This document shows positions 57,348 to 64,000 of a stretch of DNA of 64,000 bases, in pieces. Location of the stretch: contig NZ_CP107006.1 of NCBI RefSeq assembly GCF_022867795.2, forward strand, positions 2,914,001 to 2,978,000, given 5' to 3'. The DNA comes from Chitinophaga horti (GTDB lineage Bacteria > Bacteroidota > Bacteroidia > Chitinophagales > Chitinophagaceae). The notes beneath the pieces are model-generated. The model was not told the DNA's origin. It saw only the letters and a program-made list of their open reading frames with translations, and did not search any database. The position numbers were made by a program, and so were the translations under genes. The stretch's first letter is position 1; every line of letters begins with the position of its first letter.

Positions 57348-59936
57348 ATGAAAAGGATTATAGTGAGCATCGTGGTGATACTGGCATGCCTGTGCCGCAC
57401 TACTGCACAGGAGCAACCGTTACGGGAGCTGCCAGGTAGCAAACACCTGCCTGACAAGGCGGCTGCATTGATCAAACTCGCAGAAGAATACCGCAAGAAG
57501 CCCGGAGAGCTGGATAGCGACCTGTCGAAGGCTGCCGACTATGCACGGCAGGCTTTACACCTGGCGGAGCAAACGGACGACGAAACCACTAAAGCCCAGG
57601 CACACTCCTCACTCATTCTCACCCTGGGCGAACATAAGCGTTTTAACGAAGCTTACCGGTTACTTCCCTATCTCGACAAACACCCTCGCATCCAGGCCGA
57701 AGCAACCTGTGTACTGGGTTGGAATATGGCGTACCTGGAGAATGAGCGTACCGGGGAACTGGACACTGCACGATTGCTGGCACAGCAGACATTGGCCCTC
57801 GCCTTTAAGTTGAAGGATGATCACTACGAAGATGAAGCGCAACGCCTGATCGCGCGTAACCTGCTCAAACGAAAAGACCTGGTGGGTGCAAAAGCGCATG
57901 TAAAAAACCTGCTCCCCTCCAAACAAGGTGCATTTTTCATAGACATCGCCGAATGTTACGTACCCGAACTTACCAAAGGCAACAACCTCGACAGCGCCCT
58001 GGCAAACCTTGAGCGCGCGGTTTACCTGAGTGCCGCTTCGGATAGTTATCGTGACGAACTGCGGGCGATGATCCGTATTACCGATATTTCCTACTTCTAT
58101 CCGAACGATGCCCGCTTCGACAATGTGCTGGCGAAGATGGAGAACGTCTATAAACGAAAAAAATATCCGCACCTGCACTATGTGTATTCGCGCCTGCGCC
58201 AACTCCATAGCGTGAGGGGCAATAAAAATATGCAGTTGTATTATGCAGAGGAGGCTGTGAAGAGCGCACTGAAAAGCAACGAAACTTACCTCACGGGGCA
58301 GCTGTTCATAGACCTTGGCACCGCTTACCGGGGCATTGGCGAGCATGAGAAGTCGCTGGAAGCACATCAGAAAGCGCTGCAATACTTTCCTGCCACAGAA
58401 GTTACGTACCAGTACATTGTTTACGAAGGCTGGATATTTGCCTTACGTAAACTCAAACGTTACCAGGAAGCCCTCGACATCATTCAACAGGTAGAGCGGA
58501 AATCGCCACCTGCGAAACAGCTGGATAAAATCATCCGCGACCGCGTGTACCTGAACGTTTATCGCGACATGGGCGAATACGCCAAAGCGGAGCCTTACGG
58601 TAAACGACTGCCTACCCACTATACCACCGACAGCCAGGAACATCTGGTGGCCACTACCAACCTCGCACAACTGTACGTGGAATGGGGCCAGTACGCAAAG
58701 GCCAAACCATTACTGGATCATGTATACAGCTTTCCACTGCCGCCAGCGGTAGATGTGCGCGGGCACTTTCATTACCTGATGTTTAAAACAGATTCGGCGC
58801 TTGGTCATTACGCATCTGCCATCCAACACCTGGTCATGAACAAAGAGGTAGACGACTCTGTTCTTACCGCCAGTAAAATGCGCCAGGTGCAGGAGTACAA
58901 AGTGAAATACGAAACGGAAAAGAAAGACCATGAACTGCTCATGCAGCAACAGGACATCCTGGAACTGCGGCAGCTGGCACTTTTACACCAAAAGAACCTG
59001 GACAGTATTAACCTGTGCCTCCTGATAGAAGAAAGCGCGCAAAAACAAACGCAGGCACAGGCTTCGGAAGCAGCGGCTAACCTGCGACTGGCACAGCAAA
59101 GCGTAGATTTATTGAAGAAAGATACGGAACTAAAGCAGGCACGCCTGAACCAGGCGAATATCCTCACCAATGCCACCATATCTGCGATTGTATTGTTATT
59201 GCTGATACTGGCGTTGATCATCAACTCGTACTTTTCCAAACAACGGAAGAACAGAGAGATCAGCCAGAAAAATGAAAAACTGGAACACCTGGTAAAAGAG
59301 AAAGAGTGGCTGCTGCAGGAAGTGCATCACCGGGTAAAAAACAATTTACAAACCGTGGTAAGCCTGCTGGAATCACAGTCGGGCTACCTGAGTAACGAGG
59401 CCCTGCGCGCGATTACGGAAAGCCGCAACCGCGTGTATGCCATGTCGCTCATCCACCAGAAATTATATCGTGCTACGCATGTGTCGTCCATCAACATGGC
59501 CTCCTATCTGCCGGAACTGATCGAACACCTGCGCAGTAGTTTTACCTCCAACCACATACAGTTCGATGTACAGGTGTCGCCGGTGGAAGTCGACGTGTCG
59601 CAGGCAATTCCATTAGGGCTCATCCTGAATGAGACCATTACCAACTCGCTGAAGTATGCCTTCCCGAACAGGAGAAGCAACAACCAGATCAAAGTTTGGC
59701 TACAACACCTTAGCAGCGGCGATGTCGAACTCCTGATTGCGGACAACGGCGTGGGCATGCCCTCCGGTGGCGGTAACAAAGGTTTAGGTTTAAAACTGAT
59801 CACAGGACTGTCCGGCGAAATTGACGGCACGTTAACGATTTCCGGGAACAACGGTATGTGCGTACAGTTGCGGTTTAAACCCACGCTGGCGCTGCAATTG
59901 CAGCAACGCAGCGCAATGGCGGAACACGTACTATAA
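57348..59936 (+). CDS. TPR-containing sensor histidine kinase (HisKA_2 family)
   Basis: An 862-residue sensor kinase. Signal peptide (KRIIVSIVVILACLCRTTAQ), about 500 residues of TPR repeats (the part LFIDLGTAYRGIGEHEKSLEAHQKAL is characteristic), a coiled coil, one membrane helix (about 604-628), a HisKA_2 box LLQEVHHRVKNNLQTVVSLLESQ with the active His near 658, and HATPase with DNGVGMPSGG and KGLGLKLI. The ATG at 57348 fits the signal peptide; an in-frame ATG lies at 57282. A perfect -7 element TACCTTTG is at 57247-57254. No cognate regulator is adjacent. Confidence 0.93.
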   Translation: MKRIIVSIVVILACLCRTTAQEQPLRELPGSKHLPDKAAALIKLAEEYRKKPGELDSDLSKAADYARQALHLAEQTDDETTKAQAHSSLILTLGEHKRFNEAYRLLPYLDKHPRIQAEATCVLGWNMAYLENERTGELDTARLLAQQTLALAFKLKDDHYEDEAQRLIARNLLKRKDLVGAKAHVKNLLPSKQGAFFIDIAECYVPELTKGNNLDSALANLERAVYLSAASDSYRDELRAMIRITDISYFYPNDARFDNVLAKMENVYKRKKYPHLHYVYSRLRQLHSVRGNKNMQLYYAEEAVKSALKSNETYLTGQLFIDLGTAYRGIGEHEKSLEAHQKALQYFPATEVTYQYIVYEGWIFALRKLKRYQEALDIIQQVERKSPPAKQLDKIIRDRVYLNVYRDMGEYAKAEPYGKRLPTHYTTDSQEHLVATTNLAQLYVEWGQYAKAKPLLDHVYSFPLPPAVDVRGHFHYLMFKTDSALGHYASAIQHLVMNKEVDDSVLTASKMRQVQEYKVKYETEKKDHELLMQQQDILELRQLALLHQKNLDSINLCLLIEESAQKQTQAQASEAAANLRLAQQSVDLLKKDTELKQARLNQANILTNATISAIVLLLLILALIINSYFSKQRKNREISQKNEKLEHLVKEKEWLLQEVHHRVKNNLQTVVSLLESQSGYLSNEALRAITESRNRVYAMSLIHQKLYRATHVSSINMASYLPELIEHLRSSFTSNHIQFDVQVSPVEVDVSQAIPLGLILNETITNSLKYAFPNRRSNNQIKVWLQHLSSGDVELLIADNGVGMPSGGGNKGLGLKLITGLSGEIDGTLTISGNNGMCVQLRFKPTLALQLQQRSAMAEHVL

Positions 59937-61028
59937 CTTCAGCGCTACTTTTTTACCGGTCTTTACAGCCTCGTAGATGGCATCGATAATTTTCAGGTCT
60001 TTTAGCCCTTCTTCTCCATCCACCGGCACGATGGGCTGTTTGCCTTCCAGGATAATACCGGCCATTTCCTCCATTTGTATGGTTTGATGCGTGGCATGTG
60101 GCTGCGTTAATTCGCCCTTGTGCGTACGTCCTTTGATGGGGCCATAACCTGTGGATGGTTGCATCTCCGCAAAACCTTTATCACCATTCAGGAAGAAGCG
60201 ATCGAGGTTGTTCATGCTGTACGACGACAGGCAGGAGGCCACTACGCCACTTGGAAAGCCCAGTTGGAACTGGATGGTTTCATCTACCCCTTCTTTAAAC
60301 TTGACAGGATCCGTCTTCGTTTCCTGCGCGGTTACCCAGGCCGGCTCCTCGCCTACCATGTAACGGGCACCATTGATCGCGTAGATGCCAATATCCATCA
60401 ACGACCCGCCGCCGGCCAATTGTTTGTTCAGGCGCCACTGCGTAGGATCACCAATGCGGAAGCCGCAGAGTCCCTGGAAGAACAGCACCTTACCGAAGTC
60501 ACCATTGTTGCGCATGCGGATCACCTCTAACGTCTTAGGCTCGAAGTGCATACGGTAACCAACGAGCAGCTTCACGCCTGCTTTTTTACAGGCAGCGACC
60601 ATTTCGGCGCCCTCCTTCGCATTCAACGCCATGGGCTTTTCGCAGATCACGTGTTTGCCTGCGGCTGCGGCCTGCAGCACTTGTGAGTGATGCAACGAGT
60701 TAGGCGTGGTGATGTACACCGCGTCGATGTCCGGGTTGTTCTTTATAGCAGAGAAGTTGTCGTAGTTGTAGCAATTCCTGGCGGGAATACCGTATTTGCT
60801 TTGCCATTCGGTAAGCTTAGCGGGCGTACCGCTGATAGCACCAACGAGTTTGGCTTTCGTGCAGGAACGCATCGCATCCGCCACACGTGTGGCGTAACCG
60901 CCCAATCCCATGAGGGCTACCCGCAACACTGGTCCGTCATACGGCTGGCGGGCCATAACCCAGGCTGGCAGGGGCAACAGGATAGCAGAAGCGGTTACTT
61001 TTTGCAGAAAATCGCGGCGAGTAGTCAT
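59931..61028 (-). CDS. Gfo/Idh/MocA family oxidoreductase, exported
   Basis: A 365-residue protein with an RRDFLQK-type signal (TTRRDFLQKVTASAILLPLPAWVMA; a Tat signal). Rossmann motif VALMGLGGYATRV near 37-49, VYITTPNSLHHSQVLQAAAAGKHVICEKPMALN, then GGSLMDIGIYAINGARYM in the C-terminal domain. It resembles glucose-fructose oxidoreductase-type members. It may belong to the same 3-keto-sugar chemistry as 46899-48958, but lies 11 kb away. Its end overlaps the kinase gene by 6 bp tail-to-tail. Confidence 0.92.
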   Translation of the reverse strand: MTTRRDFLQKVTASAILLPLPAWVMARQPYDGPVLRVALMGLGGYATRVADAMRSCTKAKLVGAISGTPAKLTEWQSKYGIPARNCYNYDNFSAIKNNPDIDAVYITTPNSLHHSQVLQAAAAGKHVICEKPMALNAKEGAEMVAACKKAGVKLLVGYRMHFEPKTLEVIRMRNNGDFGKVLFFQGLCGFRIGDPTQWRLNKQLAGGGSLMDIGIYAINGARYMVGEEPAWVTAQETKTDPVKFKEGVDETIQFQLGFPSGVVASCLSSYSMNNLDRFFLNGDKGFAEMQPSTGYGPIKGRTHKGELTQPHATHQTIQMEEMAGIILEGKQPIVPVDGEEGLKDLKIIDAIYEAVKTGKKVALKL

Positions 61029-61094
61029 AGTTGTTCTTTTTGCGTGGATAGATGAGGTACTAATACTACAAATTTTCCGCCATAAAAGAAAGAA

Positions 61095-61114
61095 GGCTGC
61101 CCGTGCAGGCAGCC
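61095..61114 (-). terminator. Terminator of the lipoprotein gene
   Basis: GGCTGCC (61095-61101) pairs with GGCAGCC (61108-61114); on the minus strand TTCTTTCTTTT follows. Confidence 0.8.
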
Positions 61115-61125
61115 TCCCCTATTCA

Positions 61126-62868
61126 TTAATATCGTCTTACCTTAAAGCTGGCATTAAGCGGCTTCGTGGTCACCGAGTCTGAGGCAGTACCCGTAATCGT
61201 GCCTTCTATAAAACCACCCGGGGCGGCATCATAACGGGTTACAGTAATGGCCGGCGAAGCGGTGCTCCAGGTTTTATCCGGCAGCACATAATAGAAACTG
61301 CCTCCAAATGTACCTGTAGCGGCTTCCGTCGCATCGAAATAAAATTCCAGCTGGGGAACGGCATTTGCGATGTTGTGCGCAAATACATAAGTCCTGTCCG
61401 GATTGGTATATACGCTGATACTATCGTCAGGCAGCGTGAACGAAGTCGTTTGTCCACCAATATTGATGTTGATGAACTGATCCAGCGTTTCGCCGCAGAC
61501 AATTATTTCTCCTGCGTCCACGTCCTGGCCGGTGACAGCTATATCTTTAGGTTCCGACATCTTTTGCTCGTCGATATCATCGGCGGTGATGGTGGCCATA
61601 GCCGCACCATTATTACAACGCGCCACCGCCAGGATGAAGCGGCCTTCATTGATTTTGGCGCGATAAGTAATCGCATCCACTCTCACTAACACGTTACCAT
61701 TCAGCACCGGCTGACGGGCGCAGTTCAATACCGTACCCTGCACCGTAATCAGCGTAAAGCCGGCCTGCATGGATATTTCTCCCAGGTCTTTGTCAAAAAA
61801 GAGTGGGTCGATGGACTGGGTGAATACCAGATCGCCACACTTGTTGTACACGTTCATCGTCAGCTTCTGGTTGGCTGGTACCATGCCTACGAGTATGCCT
61901 TCGGCTGTGGTATAACCGCTGCCGGAAATATTGTTATCGCCTACTGCGGTAGTGATTTCCACCCTGGCATTAGCCAGGGGCGCATCCTCCGCAAATAAAC
62001 GGGCTTTCAGTTTTACGACCTTAAAAGGAGCATCATAGTTCCAGAAAGAGAAGTGTGTAAGCACCCCAATGTATTCGTCGCCAATACGGCTGGCCGTGCC
62101 CTCTTCCTTCCACAAACCGGTGGTTTCGTTCAGGCTCCAGAGCGGGATGCTTACCGGCGCTTTATGTTTTAACCCGGTGGGGATGGGCATACGCCAGGTA
62201 GCCTTGGCGCCATCTGCCAGTTGCAATTTTTCTCCGTTAGCGGTGTATAATTCCGCCGCCAGCATACCGAAAGACTGTAGACCTACTACGCGGTTATCCA
62301 GGCCGATGCCCCTGAGCGTGCCAGGCATTACATCCTGGAAATTCGGTTGTTCGGGATTGATAGGTGCCGCATATACGGTCACCTGACCCTTATAAGGTTG
62401 TTTGGTAGTGGCGTTCACGAGCGCGTTAGGTGTAAACGTCAGCGAACCTTCGTTAGCTCCGACGTTGATCACCCCGCCGGCACTGCTTTCGAAGGTGCCG
62501 GATACGATCTTTTTTATGAGTTGAAGACTGGTGTTGTTATTATCGCCGGTTTCCAGCATCAGGGTTTTAATACCGGTAAAGTAACCGGCTTTTTCCACCT
62601 TGATCATGCCTGCCGTTCTGTCGAGCGACACGTCACTGAAATAGAAGTTACCATCAATGTCTGTTACCTGGCTGGCCGTGCCTGCGCTTACGGCGGCACC
62701 GCTTACCGGTACACCATCCACGTCCGTTACACGGCCGCTTACGGATACACGAACAAGATCAACAATATGTTCTCCGGTAGATTCCACGGAAGTTTCTGCT
62801 TTGCGGCAGCTGTAGTAGATTACAACCGGCAGTAGGATTAGCAGGGCTAGCATTCTGGACAATCTCAT
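61126..62868 (-). CDS. Carboxypeptidase-regulatory-like domain lipoprotein
   Basis: A 580-residue exported protein. The signal segment (LALLILLPVVIYYSC) ends at a lipobox-like Cys about residue 21. A carboxypeptidase-regulatory-like beta-sandwich follows (VSGRVTDVDGVPVSGAAVSAG and ITDIDGNFYFSDV type phrases, about 40-120), then a ZU5-like or further regulatory domain (about 130-290, GGVINVGANEGSLTFTPNALV). The remainder is beta-rich. ATG at 62868 is selected for the signal peptide. Surface exposure is inferred. It lies 35 bp behind the thioredoxin-fold gene, probably the same transcript. Confidence 0.8.
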   Translation of the reverse strand: MRLSRMLALLILLPVVIYYSCRKAETSVESTGEHIVDLVRVSVSGRVTDVDGVPVSGAAVSAGTASQVTDIDGNFYFSDVSLDRTAGMIKVEKAGYFTGIKTLMLETGDNNNTSLQLIKKIVSGTFESSAGGVINVGANEGSLTFTPNALVNATTKQPYKGQVTVYAAPINPEQPNFQDVMPGTLRGIGLDNRVVGLQSFGMLAAELYTANGEKLQLADGAKATWRMPIPTGLKHKAPVSIPLWSLNETTGLWKEEGTASRIGDEYIGVLTHFSFWNYDAPFKVVKLKARLFAEDAPLANARVEITTAVGDNNISGSGYTTAEGILVGMVPANQKLTMNVYNKCGDLVFTQSIDPLFFDKDLGEISMQAGFTLITVQGTVLNCARQPVLNGNVLVRVDAITYRAKINEGRFILAVARCNNGAAMATITADDIDEQKMSEPKDIAVTGQDVDAGEIIVCGETLDQFININIGGQTTSFTLPDDSISVYTNPDRTYVFAHNIANAVPQLEFYFDATEAATGTFGGSFYYVLPDKTWSTASPAITVTRYDAAPGGFIEGTITGTASDSVTTKPLNASFKVRRY

Positions 62869-62903
62869 AATATAGGCTTGGCTTGCGCAGCAAAAGTACA
62901 ATA

Positions 62904-64000
62904 TTATTTGGCTTCTGACGAGTCAAGCAGCACGTCCAGCTGTTTTTGCAGGTTCTCCGGCTGATTAAGTGCGGCCGCATTGCCCAGTAGCACTCGCCCA
63001 TTGCGGATCAGCAGGTAACGTGGAACAGGCACTTTGGCAGACAGGCCCTCCTGTTCGGGCACCTGCTGACCTTCGGGTACGGGATACCGTTTGGCGAGTG
63101 CATCCACCATAGTAGCGGACGCCCAGAAGTGCCGGCCTTCCAGCTTAAAGTGATCGGCCATCTTCCACACACCTAAAGGAGAAGTCTGATCATCAATACA
63201 CACGAACGCCATTTTGATGCCCTTCGTTTTGAGCACCGACTGCCCCTCTGAAATATAGGCGAGCGCGTTATGACAGGCGGCGTCGTCCGGATTCCAGAAA
63301 GTAACGTATACAGTGTCTTTCTTGAACCGGTCCTGCAGATCGGCGATGGAGTACACAGAGTCTACGCCCGCTGGCAAAGCGGGCATCTCGGTTTTGCCGG
63401 GCTTGGGCTGTTTGGCCGCCATGGCATTCATGCCCGGCAGCAGCAGCCGGGTGTAGCTGCTTTTCGGATAACGCTCCTGGTAATAATCCCACACTTTTAG
63501 CGTGAGTTGTGGCAGTACCTGGCGCTCCGACAAACGAAGCAGCGCCGCAGCCAGTACGTACTCCTGCACCTGTTCGTCTTTAAAGTGCTGCTCCATGGTA
63601 ACAAATCCTTTCTTCACCGAATGTTCCAGCATGGCATATTCATCCGAAAAACGCAGCGAGTCGCGGCGGACGGTGGTACCCGCGCCGAAGGTTGGGAAGT
63701 AATAGGTATTCATCAACCCGCAATAATCGAGGAAATAACGCGACACGCGATTCTTCGCGATGTTCAGGTTACAGAAACCAAGGATTTCCTTCCACTCTTC
63801 GCCCACCCGGTATATCTTTTCCTTATCATAGTCGGCGTGTTTGGGATCGAATACCAGCTCTTCAGTCAGCTTCACCTGGATAGCCGTAAGTGCACAGGCG
63901 TAATACGAGGTAAACAGGCGGTCCACCGCATCGTAAAATTCGGGGCTGATCTTTTCACTCCGCAGCAGTTTTTTGAATGGCAGCAGGCGTTCGTCACGAT
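62904..64000 (-). CDS. Thioredoxin-fold protein, 5' end outside the window
   Basis: Partial gene: the frame is open up to base 64000 without a start. The visible part (365 codons) has a long helical N-terminal region and a C-terminal thioredoxin-like domain with DTVYVTFWNPDDAACHNALAYISEG where the WCxxC site would be; only one Cys is left, so a redox function is doubtful. Later VPVPRYLLIRNGRVLLGNAA has the place of the cis-proline loop. It resembles the TlpA-like proteins elsewhere in the window in layout. Confidence 0.75.
   Translation of the reverse strand, partial: RDERLLPFKKLLRSEKISPEFYDAVDRLFTSYYACALTAIQVKLTEELVFDPKHADYDKEKIYRVGEEWKEILGFCNLNIAKNRVSRYFLDYCGLMNTYYFPTFGAGTTVRRDSLRFSDEYAMLEHSVKKGFVTMEQHFKDEQVQEYVLAAALLRLSERQVLPQLTLKVWDYYQERYPKSSYTRLLLPGMNAMAAKQPKPGKTEMPALPAGVDSVYSIADLQDRFKKDTVYVTFWNPDDAACHNALAYISEGQSVLKTKGIKMAFVCIDDQTSPLGVWKMADHFKLEGRHFWASATMVDALAKRYPVPEGQQVPEQEGLSAKVPVPRYLLIRNGRVLLGNAAALNQPENLQKQLDVLLDSSEAK

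Noticed and set aside
1-64000. CRISPR arrays, insertion sequences, prophage or rRNA genes
   Set aside because: No regularly spaced repeats, transposase, integrase, phage structural gene or rRNA sequence was seen on either strand; the only RNA genes of known family are the two tRNA-Lys genes.

Overview
The window looks like a chromosomal segment of a Bacteroidota bacterium, most probably a Chitinophaga-like member of the Chitinophagaceae. Seen directly: a SusC/SusD pair preceded by an ECF sigma factor and a FecR anti-sigma gene, an STN-type SusC, LytTR and propeller-type two-component proteins, many secreted or lipoprotein products, and promoters of the Bacteroidota type (TTTG, about 19 bases, TAnnTTTG). 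The genus is inferred from gene content, not proven.

Layout. 1-2.0 kb: ABC transporter operon on the minus strand, running off the left edge. 2.1-5.0 kb: plus-strand run with a PanE-like reductase, an SDR, a DHFR-like protein and a secreted protein. 5.1-7.8 kb: minus-strand run with AraC, peptide deformylase, Crp/Fnr and an alpha/beta hydrolase. 7.9-8.3 kb: no gene, but an apparent minus-strand small RNA. 8.3-11.1 kb: AraC regulator, an unknown gene, a frameshifted Abi_2/HEPN abortive-infection gene and a non-coding stretch upstream of it with its own promoter and terminator. 11.2-13.2 kb: phosphoesterase, arsM and arsR, with two matching ArsR operators. 13.3-15.7 kb: MacB-like permease. 15.9-18.7 kb: Lrp regulator divergent from rocD-rocF (arginine to ornithine to glutamate semialdehyde). 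18.7-19.6 kb: Moco-domain protein beside two gene fragments.

19.7-31.4 kb is a complete minus-strand nutrient-uptake operon: sigma, fecR, susC, susD, DUF4843 lipoprotein, PKD-like lipoprotein and two TlpA-type thioredoxins. 31.8-34.0 kb holds what looks like a collapsed relative of that locus: an orphan sigma factor, the tail of a lost gene and one TlpA paralogue. 34.4-36.4 kb has two identical tRNA-Lys genes, each with a promoter, on either side of a wrecked histidine kinase and a LysR gene. 36.6-42.9 kb: SAM hydrolase, SDR, two monooxygenase-fold proteins and a large DUF2723 membrane protein. 43.1-49.0 kb: a secreted TIM-barrel protein, a VWA/MoxR-type AAA pair, then a Tat-exported Gfo/Idh/MocA oxidoreductase with a DUF1080 hydrolase, families linked to 3-keto-glycoside breakdown. 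49.0-64.0 kb: a large secreted MG2-type protein, a LytTR/propeller two-component pair, DUF92, an SGNH hydrolase, a TPR histidine kinase, a second Gfo/Idh/MocA oxidoreductase, a large lipoprotein and a thioredoxin-fold gene cut by the right edge.

No rRNA, CRISPR array, transposase, prophage or integrase was seen. The most unusual material is the decayed or non-coding sequence: the Abi gene and its upstream region, the 7.9-8.1 kb RNA candidate, the conserved trailers behind the two TlpA paralogues, and several gene remnants that record past deletions.
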